Positions 50,212-58,393 of a stretch of 64,000 bases of DNA are shown one piece after another (the first letter of the stretch is position 1; each line of letters begins with the position of its first letter). The notes under the pieces were generated by a model. The model was not told where the DNA came from, did no database searches, and saw nothing but the letters and a program-made list of their open reading frames with translations. The position numbers and the translations under genes were made by a program. This DNA comes from Rhodococcus sovatensis (GTDB lineage Bacteria > Actinomycetota > Actinomycetes > Mycobacteriales > Mycobacteriaceae). The stretch spans positions 5,394,001-5,458,000 of the forward strand of contig NZ_CP147846.1 in NCBI RefSeq assembly GCF_037327425.1, written 5' to 3'.

Positions 50212-51063
50212 TCATTTATCTCGCGACTGTAATTGCGCTGGAAAGCCCGGCGGCGCCAGTAGGTGCGCGAGAAGCAGAGCGGGGGCATCATGCTGCACCA
50301 TATGCCCGCTGTCTTCGATCCAGTGAAAATCGGTATGAGGCAGTCGATCACGGACTCTCAGCGCATAGTCGGCGTCGAGCCATCGATCATGTCGGCCCCA
50401 CAGGATCGTTGTCGGGGCAGTGAGATCACCCAGTCGTTCTTGGAACTCGTCAGTGTCGGTTTCGTCGGCGTGCTCGTACTGCCGGTAGAAGGCACCCTGA
50501 CCCGCACTCCCGGTCCATGGGTCGACGAACGTATCGAGGACACCTGCGCTGAGGCCGACATAACTTCCGTCGCTGATCTTGCTGCTCACCAATGCCCTGT
50601 GTGCGTACTCGGGGAGCGCCGAGAACGCTGCAGTGTTGTTCTTTACCGCGCTGAAGAATCCCCCGGAAGACCAGCTGTCGACGCTGACCGCGTTGACCAG
50701 TGTGAGATCACGAAAATCCCTTCCTCCCAACAGGGTTGCTCGGAGTGCGACAGCACCCCCGACATCGTGGGCCACCACGCTGGGGCTCCGTAGGCCCCAT
50801 TCGTCGAGCAGTTCAACGAAGATCTCGGCTTGCTTCGCCAACCCGACATTCTGGCCTACATTCTTGTCGGATTGCCCGAACCCGAGCATGTCCCAGACAT
50901 ACACCTGCCGGGTCAGGGCCAAACCGTGTGCGATGTCTTTCCAGATCAGCGACGAGGACGGTGTTCCGTGAAGTAGGACAATGGGCTCACCGGTACCGAA
51001 GGTGGACCATCGCACTGCGCCGGCCTCGGTACGCAATTCTCGGTTCAAATACCAAGTAGTCAT
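50212..51063 (-). CDS. Alpha/beta hydrolase (dehalogenase/epoxide hydrolase-like)
   Basis: 283 residues. Oxyanion motif LLHGTPSSSLIW, nucleophile Asp100 in VVAHDVGGAVAL, acid Asp in LWGRHDRWLDAD, and His in SGHMVQHDAP. An Asp nucleophile excludes a plain esterase, but the halide-binding Asn and Trp of dehalogenases are replaced (Thr, Val), so hydrolysis of an epoxide or another ring or activated bond is more likely. Divergent from the TrmB-type regulator with strong palindromes between. Confidence 0.88.
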   Translation of the reverse strand: MTTWYLNRELRTEAGAVRWSTFGTGEPIVLLHGTPSSSLIWKDIAHGLALTRQVYVWDMLGFGQSDKNVGQNVGLAKQAEIFVELLDEWGLRSPSVVAHDVGGAVALRATLLGGRDFRDLTLVNAVSVDSWSSGGFFSAVKNNTAAFSALPEYAHRALVSSKISDGSYVGLSAGVLDTFVDPWTGSAGQGAFYRQYEHADETDTDEFQERLGDLTAPTTILWGRHDRWLDADYALRVRDRLPHTDFHWIEDSGHMVQHDAPALLLAHLLAPPGFPAQLQSRDK

Positions 51064-51235
51064 GCTGACGCTCCAGTCTTTGTCGCGAGTGAAGAAGCCC
51101 GGGTTTCCGGTACGCGTGGTGTGTCCCGGTGGGGCTGATCGGGTTCATGGTCAGGGTCATGTGGCTACCGGGCGGATGCGTGGTGGGCGGTTCCCACGGT
51201 GATCCGGATGGAATGCGTGTCTGCATCGTTCCCCG

Positions 51236-51281
51236 ATTCACTACTCCGGTAGTTAACACCATTACTACCAGGGTAGTGAAT
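51236..51281. promoter_or_regulatory. Nested palindromes between hydrolase and TrmB regulator
   Basis: Outer arms ATTCACTACTCCGG (51236-51249) and CCAGGGTAGTGAAT (51268-51281) match as an inverted repeat at 12 of 14 positions. Inner arms GGTAGT (51248-51253) and ACTACC (51264-51269) are perfect. The site is 29 bp before the regulator start. Confidence 0.7.
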
Positions 51282-51309
51282 GAATCGGCAAACGAGCTAG
51301 AGTGCATCT

Positions 51310-52125
51310 GTGATCGAAACACCGACATCGAAACTGCAGTCGGCGTTGGTGCGGCTCGGCTTTTCCCCGTACGAAGCCAAGGCGTACACCGCTTTGGTAG
51401 GGCAGTCTCCGATGAACGGCAGCGAAGTCAGCAAGCGAGCAGGTATGCCGCCGTCCAAGGTGTACGAGACTCTCGCCCGCCTCGAGACCAAGGGTGCGGT
51501 TGTGGTGAACAGGTCAGAGCCTGTTCTGTACGGCGCTGTCCCACACCGCGACCTGTTGACCGGGCTAGCGGCACGATATGAGGCCGATGTCGCGGCAGCG
51601 ATCGGCGAACTCGATGCACTACCCGCCGGCGACCGCGCTGGTCTGGTGTGGTCGCTCTACACCCGAGAATCGATCCTCGACGCATTTCTACGCGTCATCG
51701 ATGCCGCGCACACACAATTATTCGCCGGAATCTGGGACGAAGAAATCGACGCTCTGGGGCCTTGCCTGGAGAAAGCAGCGAGACGCGGCGTCGATACACA
51801 TGTCGCGATCTACGGACCACGCACTTTGCGCGGCCCGAAGGTCTACGACCTCTCCGAATGCGGAGCGAGCGCACGACTGAGGCTGTCCGGTCGGCGCCTC
51901 GCTGTGGCCGTCGCCGACGATATCGACACCGTGGTGGCCGAATTCGGCGACCGCTCACCTGCGGAAGCAGTTCTGACCACCAACCCAGTCACAGGCCTCC
52001 TCGCCGTCGAATACATCAAAGCGGACATCAGTGGACGGTTACTGATCAACGCGATGCCCGACGCAAACTACCAACAACTCCTCGAGACCCACGACATGCA
52101 ATCGATACTCGCCCGCAAACCCTGA
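51310..52125 (+). CDS. TrmB-family transcriptional regulator
   Basis: 271 residues from a GTG. N-terminal winged helix: LVRLGFSPYEAKAYTALVGQ, MNGSEVSKRAGMPPSKVYET, LARLETKGAV. The C-terminal part is the TrmB effector domain (WSLYTRESILDAFLRVIDAA, then PLD-like fold). In the known archaeal relatives it binds sugars; in actinobacteria ligands are open. Likely controls the divergent hydrolase. Confidence 0.92.
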   Translation: MIETPTSKLQSALVRLGFSPYEAKAYTALVGQSPMNGSEVSKRAGMPPSKVYETLARLETKGAVVVNRSEPVLYGAVPHRDLLTGLAARYEADVAAAIGELDALPAGDRAGLVWSLYTRESILDAFLRVIDAAHTQLFAGIWDEEIDALGPCLEKAARRGVDTHVAIYGPRTLRGPKVYDLSECGASARLRLSGRRLAVAVADDIDTVVAEFGDRSPAEAVLTTNPVTGLLAVEYIKADISGRLLINAMPDANYQQLLETHDMQSILARKP

Positions 52126-52276
52126 TGAGATGGCGAATTCCTGCTCCGCCGACGACATAGCCCATTCTCAGAGAAGTAGTCTGGGAGCCGTCGGTCTGGT
52201 CGCAGAACATCGAGCTACACGGCGAACTGAAGCAAGTCTGGTTCGAGGGAGTGTATTCGGATATCGTTGGTGGACA

Positions 52277-52972
52277 CTACGAAACGCAGCAGTCGCAGCG
52301 GTGCCCATCTGACTCGCCAGGCGCGGGTATCGGTGCGCAGCACGTGTCACCCTTCCAAGCGTTCAGTCCCTCTTTCGTGGCCAGACCGGCAATGACGAGG
52401 GCAGCTACGGGGTCGGCCCACGACCAACCGAAAAGACTGTTGAGGAGCAATCCGATGAGGAGAACCGCCGACAGGTAGGTGCACAGCAAGGTCTGTTTGG
52501 AGTCGGCTACGGTGGTGACGGAACCCAACTCGCGTCCGGCCCGCCGTTGGGCCCACGACAGCGTGGGCATGATCGCCAAACTGACTGCAGCGAGCGCGAT
52601 TCCTATTGTCGAATGCTCAGCGGCGGTGAGACCGAACAGTCCACGCAGTGCGTCGACGGTGACGTACGCAGCCAGGCCGAAGAATGAGAACGCGATGATT
52701 CGTAGGGCGACCTTCTCGCGTCTCTCGGGATCTTTGGCCGAGAATTGCCATGCCACGGCCGCTGCCGAGGACACTTCGATGATCGAATCCAGACCGAACC
52801 CGACCAGCGCGGTGGACGAGACCCGAGCACCTTCGGTGATGGCGATGGCTGCTTCGATCGCGTTGTAGAGAATCGTCGCCGCGACGAACCAGCGAATGCG
52901 CTTGGACAGCACAGCGCGTCGCTCGGCTGAGGGCGAATTCGACATCGACTGTGTACTCGGTTCGGCGGACAT
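52277..52972 (-). CDS. Cation efflux (CDF-like) membrane protein with Cys-rich tail
   Basis: 231 residues from the ATG at 52972. Five or six membrane helices of a CDF-type N-terminal domain (WFVAATILYNAIEAAIAI, VGFGLDSIIEVSSAAAVAWQ with a metal-site Asp) and a C-terminus with GDTCCAPIP and HRCDCCVS. The usual CDF cytoplasmic domain is missing, so this is the short actinobacterial type. It overlaps by one base (TGATG) with the upstream ArsR gene; likely exports the metal that ArsR senses. Confidence 0.9.
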   Translation of the reverse strand: MSAEPSTQSMSNSPSAERRAVLSKRIRWFVAATILYNAIEAAIAITEGARVSSTALVGFGLDSIIEVSSAAAVAWQFSAKDPERREKVALRIIAFSFFGLAAYVTVDALRGLFGLTAAEHSTIGIALAAVSLAIMPTLSWAQRRAGRELGSVTTVADSKQTLLCTYLSAVLLIGLLLNSLFGWSWADPVAALVIAGLATKEGLNAWKGDTCCAPIPAPGESDGHRCDCCVS

Positions 52973-53301
52973 CAGCAGCAGTCCTCGGCCGTCGATGCCG
53001 GGCAGCAGGTCGGATCGACGGCCAGAACAACTTTCAGAAGATCGTCCAATGCTTGACCGATGTTGTTGTCCGCCAGCTCGTATCGAGTGCGTCGACCTTC
53101 CGGCACGGCAACGACCAAGCCGCAGCCGCGCAGGCAGGCGAGGTGGTTCGACAATTTCTGACGCGTCACACCCAGTGCGTCGGCGAGTTCGGCCGGATAC
53201 CTGGGCTCGTCTTTCAGCGCCAGCAGCACTTGGGTTCGGGTTTCGTCGGACAGCGCGTGGCCGAATCTCGACAGCACCGAAACGCGAGTCAGGAGGTCCA
53301 T
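52972..53301 (-). CDS. ArsR/SmtB-family metal-sensing repressor (CmtR-like)
   Basis: 109 residues from the ATG at 53301; an upstream ATG at 53319 is possible. Winged helix: RFGHALSDETRTQVLLALKD, ELADALGVTRQKLSNHLACL, RGCGLVV. Cys in LACLRGCG and a C-terminal VDPTCCPASTAEDCC form a probable thiol metal site, as in Cd/Pb sensors of the CmtR kind. Coupled to the cation efflux gene. The sequence TACATCAAATTCTGTA just upstream (53313-53328) may be its operator. Confidence 0.93.
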   Translation of the reverse strand: MDLLTRVSVLSRFGHALSDETRTQVLLALKDEPRYPAELADALGVTRQKLSNHLACLRGCGLVVAVPEGRRTRYELADNNIGQALDDLLKVVLAVDPTCCPASTAEDCC

Positions 53302-53556
53302 GCACCAACGGTACATCAAATTCTGTATTCAGGAAAAAGTGGATCATCCGTAGGTGGGATGCTTGCCGGGGAGGGGGGAAGGAATGCGGCCGCCCATGCC
53401 CAGATGGTGGCGACAACGTCTGAGTCCGTCAGATTCGTGCTTGCGATCGAGCGGAATCACCGTCGCTCCGCACAGCCACCTCTAACATTTCCCACCTGGA
53501 GGCGATCACGTCAGGTTTGCGGCGACGTTCGTGGCGAGGCTGACAATCGTCTTCAT

Positions 53557-53688
53557 GTTGGAGGGGTCTGAGGTACCTGCTTCAGGCGCTCGCCGGCGGT
53601 CTGGGGCGTGGCTCGACAATCACGTGCTGCCGTGGTGGCTTGGCGTGGAAGGGCGCCCCAGACCGTGACGGGTCGTTTCGGCCGCTGA
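53557..53688 (+). ncRNA. Orphan copy of the IS110 bridge-RNA-like region
   Basis: 132 bp, the same length as 40979-41110, with about 15 base differences and no gaps by eye. GGTCTGGGGCG (53598-53608) pairs perfectly with 53654-53664. No recombinase gene follows; similarity to the other copy stops at 53688. It is either the scar of an IS110 left end or an RNA kept for its own use. Confidence 0.55.
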
Positions 53689-53779
53689 CTACATGTGCGA
53701 GGAGTAGCCACGAACACCTGGGCATGACTCAGTCGACCGGCCGACTGCTGACGCTGTGATCCGGCGCCTGACAGACGGT

Positions 53780-54649
53780 TCAGACTCGTGAAACGGCAGG
53801 CTGGAGAAATTCTGCCGCCCATGCCGAGACAGCGGTCGGCACGGGCATCCAGTCCGGTTGCTCGGTCGGTGTTGCCATGACCGTGCTGGCGGGATTGTCG
53901 TTGAGCCAGCGATAGATCGATGCAACCCCAGCTGCGGCCGCTGGGCCCGCGACGTGAGCGAGGCCGCTCTCGAAGAGCGCCGGGTCGAGTGATTCGAAGC
54001 GCACGGCGGCACCGATCGCGTCTCCGATTTCACCGGCCAAGTCCGCAGGCGTCAATGATGTCAGGCCAGGTCGAAGGACCTGTCCGCCTTCTCCATGCTG
54101 GCATGCGGCGACGACGGTACGGCCGAGATCCGCTGAGGCGAGCCAGGAAATAGGAAGATCGTTGGGAATTGGGTACCGGAGTACGTATCCGGCCGGGGAG
54201 GGGGTCAGAACTCCGGGTGCCAGGAGGTTGTCGAGGTACACAGCAGGTTCGACGATCGTCACCGGGACTGTGCCTGCCTCGAGCGCCGCTCGTGCCGCGC
54301 GTCGTGTTTCGAATCCGGAAGCGTCCGTGATTTCATCGGGGATTCGGATGTTGGTGTTGAAGACGATGCGCCGGACACCGGCAGCGGCTGCAGCGTCAGT
54401 GACATTGTGCGCGAAACGGTTTGCCGCCGTGGAGTAGTCGAGTGGCTGAGTGAAGACCGCGACATCGATGCCGGCGAGCGATGCCGTCAAGGCATCGGTG
54501 TCGTGGAAGTCCGCGGCCCACGAGTCACTGCCGGAACGTGAGATGCGGCGGGTTGCGACGCCGGCGTTGTCGAGCGCTGTGGCGATTGCGGCGCCCTGGG
54601 CACCGGTCGATCCCAGGACCGCGACTTGGATGGTGCTCTGTGTAGTCAT
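53780..54649 (-). CDS. NmrA-like NAD(P)-binding protein
   Basis: 289 residues from the ATG at 54649. The Rossmann start is VAVLGSTGAQGAAIATAL (GxxGxxG), then a short-chain atypical SDR body with VFNTNIRIPDEI and YPIPNDLPISW. Probable NAD(P)H-dependent reductase or redox sensor. Divergent from an AraC regulator; the starts are 70 bp apart. Confidence 0.9.
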   Translation of the reverse strand: MTTQSTIQVAVLGSTGAQGAAIATALDNAGVATRRISRSGSDSWAADFHDTDALTASLAGIDVAVFTQPLDYSTAANRFAHNVTDAAAAAGVRRIVFNTNIRIPDEITDASGFETRRAARAALEAGTVPVTIVEPAVYLDNLLAPGVLTPSPAGYVLRYPIPNDLPISWLASADLGRTVVAACQHGEGGQVLRPGLTSLTPADLAGEIGDAIGAAVRFESLDPALFESGLAHVAGPAAAAGVASIYRWLNDNPASTVMATPTEQPDWMPVPTAVSAWAAEFLQPAVSRV

Positions 54650-54719
54650 AGTGCAACGGTGGCGTACCGCTAGCGTTGAAACAATGAAGGAATCATCCTG
54701 GGTGTTATGATTTTCACTC

Positions 54720-55673
54720 ATGTCGGAAGTCAACGACGCTGGTGCGGATGTTCTGAGTTCGATTCTCTCGCCTTTGCGGCTTCGCGGGGTGTACCACTCG
54801 GACTGCCGTCTGCATCAGGGCTGGGCATTGCGAGGCACGCAAGAACCGCGTGCCTTGATCCACTACATGCTCGATGGCAACGCCGTGGTCTCGCTCGGAG
54901 CCGATGCTCAGCATCACCTCGCCGCGGGAGACTTGGCGATCTTTCCGCGTGGTGCAGCCCATATCGTTTCCGGCGAAGCAACTTCGACGGCGGTGAACAT
55001 CAGCGATCTGCTTCCAGCACGTGGCCCCGGCACGACGGCCGCTCTCACGCTGGGTGATCATTCTACTCCGCAGATCGGCCGAATGCTCTGTGGCGGGCTC
55101 GATTACGACGTGTCCGCGGAATACCTGCTGTATCGGATGTTGCCCGATGTGATGATCGTACGGCGCGATCGGGTTGTCGAGCAGCCGTTGCTCGGACACC
55201 TTCTGCGCGGAATCCTCGCTGAAACGGATGCTCCGGGGAATGGGACGGAGACTGTGCAGCTTCGATCGTTCGAGCTCGCATATCTGCTCGGACTGCGGCT
55301 TGCGCTGAACGACGACGTCGACGCTCATGTTGGGAGGGCGCTGCGTCACCCGCGGCTTGGTAGGGCGTTGATCACGATGAATATGGACTACGCCAAGCCG
55401 TGGACCGTGCGCTCTCTCGCTGAGTTGAGTGGATTGCCGCAGTCGACGTTTGCGCGTGAGTTCACGACGACGATCGGCCGCACTCCGGCCGTGTACTTGC
55501 GTGATCGGAGGCTGCTGGAAACGCGGAGGCTCCTCGAGAGCAGTACCGATTCGCTGGAGAGAATCGCCCGGGCAGTCGGCTATGGCAGCACCATCGGGCT
55601 TCATCAGGCGTTCACCAGGGAGTTCGGTCTCACCCCGGGCAAATACCGAAGCACGCGTGTCTGCTCGAGCTGA
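54720..55673 (+). CDS. AraC-family transcriptional regulator
   Basis: 317 residues. The N-terminal cupin sensor (DCRLHQGWALRGTQEPRALI, LAAGDLAIFPRGAAH) matches the AraC_binding group with a conserved cupin_6 pattern. The C-terminal double HTH is WTVRSLAELSGLPQSTFARE and SLERIARAVGYGSTIGLHQA, then FTREFGLTPGKYR. Likely controls the divergent NmrA-like gene. Confidence 0.95.
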   Translation: MSEVNDAGADVLSSILSPLRLRGVYHSDCRLHQGWALRGTQEPRALIHYMLDGNAVVSLGADAQHHLAAGDLAIFPRGAAHIVSGEATSTAVNISDLLPARGPGTTAALTLGDHSTPQIGRMLCGGLDYDVSAEYLLYRMLPDVMIVRRDRVVEQPLLGHLLRGILAETDAPGNGTETVQLRSFELAYLLGLRLALNDDVDAHVGRALRHPRLGRALITMNMDYAKPWTVRSLAELSGLPQSTFAREFTTTIGRTPAVYLRDRRLLETRRLLESSTDSLERIARAVGYGSTIGLHQAFTREFGLTPGKYRSTRVCSS

Positions 55674-55976
55674 TCAAGGGGCACCGGCCGACATTGTTTG
55701 CCCGTCTAACCTTGATTGCCATCTTCCAAAGCGGAGCGTCTAATGAATAGCCGAGATGCTGCGGCGAAGAGTTGCCCAGCTCCATGATGTGAGATCTGTT
55801 GTTGCTGTACAGCGTCCGAGATCGGATACGAACCGGTCTGGGACCGTGTCCAACCGGTGAGCCCGAAGCGCGTTCATCCACATTTTCTACGCAGTCGGGT
55901 TTGGCCTCGCGTCGGTGATCGGTATCGCTGACCGGGGTTGCCGAGTACGCGCGTAAAGGGAATGGGTGGAGGCACT
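55674..55976. other. Intergenic region upstream of DUF2235 gene
   Basis: About 300 bp, no gene seen. GGTGGAGG just before 55977 is the ribosome site of the next gene. No strong palindrome found. Confidence 0.4.
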
Positions 55977-57251
55977 ATGGCTGAGTCACTCGGCGACACC
56001 AGCAAGCGATTGATCGTGTGCTGCGATGGCACCTGGAAGCGGTCCGACGACCGAGACGTCTCCAACATCGAGAAGATTGCCCGTGCGATCGACACGAGGC
56101 CCACGCAAGGAAAGCCGATTCAGGTTGTTCACTACACCGCGGGAGTTGGCACCGGCGCGACTGTCATGGAACGCGGGTTGGGTGGCGCCCTGGGGCTCGG
56201 TCTCAACATTTCGCTGATCGGGGCCTATCGTTTTCTCGCCCTCAATTACTTGCCGGGTGACGAAATTTTCATCTTCGGTTTCAGTCGAGGTGCCTACACA
56301 GCGCGGAGCCTTGTGGGAATGATCGACACCATCGGTTTGCTTACCCCTGAGGGGGTGGGGAAGAACAAGCTTCGCGAGGCGATCAGCGTCTACCGCGGAC
56401 GAGCGCATCCTGGCGAGATCGACTTGCCTGCCGAGGAACTGGTCCAGAAGTTCCGAGAAAATTGTCACCCCTTCGATAAGGTTACGGTCGAATTTCTAGG
56501 AGTATTCGATACCGTTGGTGCACTGGGGATTCCAGGAATAACCAGGCGCAAACATCGATTCCATTGCGTCGCGATGCCGAGTTCGATACGGGTGCACACA
56601 GCGCGGCAAGCACTCGCTCTGCATGAGCGTCGTCGGGCATACACGCCTGCCGTATGGTCGCAGAAGGGTAAGAAACACGACGATCTGAAACAGGTGTGGT
56701 TCGACGGCGTACACAGTGATATCGGGGGCGGATATTCCGAAAGTAAATTCTCGGATCGCACGCTCCTGTGGATGCTCAACGAAGCGAAATTGCGCGGGAT
56801 GAGAATCAACGACAGTTCGATCGTCGAGAATCTGCAGCTGTGCAGGGAAGATCCTCGCCACAACACGTTGACCTTGGGGCACAAGATCCTCAATGCGTTC
56901 AGTTGGACGCGGGAAAAACTCCGTCTGAAGAGCAGGCTGACGGGAAAGTTCAGGAACGGGTTCCGCGTTCTCGAAACGACAAGTAGCAACGAAAGCGGTG
57001 ACCCATCCATCCGAATCGCCGACGTCTCACGTGAGCGGCGGACCGAGAGGGCGGAAGGTGCGGTTCGTAATCCGAACTACAACAAGTGGGTCGACTTGTT
57101 GAAGAGCCGTCAGATTCCTGAATGCGATCGAGTGGAACCGACTCCCGAGATCTCCGCCGATGGGCAAATCGTTTGGAAGCTCCCGGATCCAAGTTCTCGA
57201 CACCCTGAGGACCCGTTGCAGCCGATGGGCGCACCAGAACGGAGACCCTGA
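55977..57251 (+). CDS. DUF2235 alpha/beta hydrolase (Tle1-like lipase fold)
   Basis: 424 residues from the ATG at 55977, which has GGAGG upstream. The opening LIVCCDGTWKRSDDRDVSN is diagnostic of DUF2235. Nucleophile Ser is in IFGFSRGAYTARS, acid Asp in FLGVFDTVGALG, and His in WFDGVHSDIGGGY. In proteobacteria the family includes type VI phospholipase effectors; here no secretion genes or signal peptide are present, so a cytoplasmic lipid or ester hydrolase is more likely. Confidence 0.9.
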   Translation: MAESLGDTSKRLIVCCDGTWKRSDDRDVSNIEKIARAIDTRPTQGKPIQVVHYTAGVGTGATVMERGLGGALGLGLNISLIGAYRFLALNYLPGDEIFIFGFSRGAYTARSLVGMIDTIGLLTPEGVGKNKLREAISVYRGRAHPGEIDLPAEELVQKFRENCHPFDKVTVEFLGVFDTVGALGIPGITRRKHRFHCVAMPSSIRVHTARQALALHERRRAYTPAVWSQKGKKHDDLKQVWFDGVHSDIGGGYSESKFSDRTLLWMLNEAKLRGMRINDSSIVENLQLCREDPRHNTLTLGHKILNAFSWTREKLRLKSRLTGKFRNGFRVLETTSSNESGDPSIRIADVSRERRTERAEGAVRNPNYNKWVDLLKSRQIPECDRVEPTPEISADGQIVWKLPDPSSRHPEDPLQPMGAPERRP

Positions 57252-57375
57252 CGGCACGCAGGGAGCAACACGATCGGGCTTAGTCAGATTCGGCGTGACT
57301 CTTTTCGAGCACCGGAGCAAACGTGTTGGTGACCCCGGAACCGGGAGGGTAGTTCAACGCTCATCCCAGAAAGAG

Positions 57376-57753
57376 CTACGAAATCTTCGTCGCGACGCGG
57401 TTCGCGAGGAAGGCGTACTCGCGATCGAGCCGAGTCGCCCCTGTTGGGCGGGGGATGACAACGCGGCCTGTCACCTTTTCATCCGAGGAGAATTGGGTAC
57501 GGGTCAGATCAATATCCGTTCCATCGGGTAACAGGTTCCACCAGTGGTAGTCGACCTGCACACCACCGACGTGCACCTCGCCGCGAACGAGGTCGCCGCC
57601 GAAGTAGTCATGGACAACGATTGCGGTGGTCGCGCACTGGCCGCGCGACGGGTTTGCCTCGGTCCAGGAGCTGACGTCCTCGGGCGCACAGGTGTCCGGG
57701 CCCCAAGACTCGCGAAGTGCTGCAGTCAGCTGGGTGAGGGAGACGCGAGGCAT
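57376..57753 (-). CDS. YunG-like small protein
   Basis: 125 residues from the ATG at 57753. Marks of the family: GQCATTAIVVHDYFGGDLVR, HWWNLLPDGTDIDLTRTQF, and FLANRVATKIS at the end. The Cys-His-Asp arrangement looks like a papain- or NlpC-type set, but activity is unknown. A scrap with the same C-terminus lies at about 46364. Confidence 0.75.
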   Translation of the reverse strand: MPRVSLTQLTAALRESWGPDTCAPEDVSSWTEANPSRGQCATTAIVVHDYFGGDLVRGEVHVGGVQVDYHWWNLLPDGTDIDLTRTQFSSDEKVTGRVVIPRPTGATRLDREYAFLANRVATKIS

Positions 57754-57843
57754 TGCCGCAGAATACATGCGAGCTTGGCGGCGAACTTCGGCCAATCTAG
57801 GAGGTGGCGCTGCCGACAGTGGGCAGGTCACCCGAGAACAGAG

Positions 57844-58110
57844 TCAGGCAGCGAGCGGCTCGGACCAGTTCTCTGAATCCCGAAGGATCTCGCGCCACCG
57901 CTGACGGTTTGTTGCGAGTGCCTCGGGCTCGTCGGGGGCACTCGCAGTTCGTACGAGGATTCGGAGCGCGTGGGCGGCGGGGATCAACCCGGCCTTCTCG
58001 CGGTAGGACAGAGCAGCGAGTTCTGCGCGTGCACGCTCTGGTGAGTACCCGCAGAGCCGAACGAGGGTACGGACCTCGTCATCGATCTGGTTGAACTGAG
58101 CATCGGACAC
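57844..58110 (-). CDS. Small hypothetical helical protein
   Basis: 88 residues from a GTG at 58110 with AGAGGTGA upstream; the longer frame to 58230 is poor. Helices: NQIDDEVRTLVRLCGYSPER, ARAELAALSYREKAGLIPAA, then NRQRWREILRDSENW. No family recognised. Confidence 0.55.
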   Translation of the reverse strand: MSDAQFNQIDDEVRTLVRLCGYSPERARAELAALSYREKAGLIPAAHALRILVRTASAPDEPEALATNRQRWREILRDSENWSEPLAA

Positions 58111-58393
58111 GGTGTCACCTCTTCCGGTTGGAAAGCCCATTTTCAGACGTGAGCCGAAGGATGTCCACTGTTTTGATCGTGATGATTCTTCATAACCGAT
58201 TTCGTCGTCTCGACCGCGCAAATTAGCCACACGTCCATGTTCTCGTCACAGACCGTGCCCGCCCGTGTAGTGAAGTTGCTGTGGGATCCATGGGCGCAAG
58301 CACACCGAGCCTGGCGGGGCTCAAACGTATGTGTTGGCAGTCGGTGTTCCGGATATGTAGCTAGTTCTGCGCGGTCGCGCCTATCAGTAAGGA

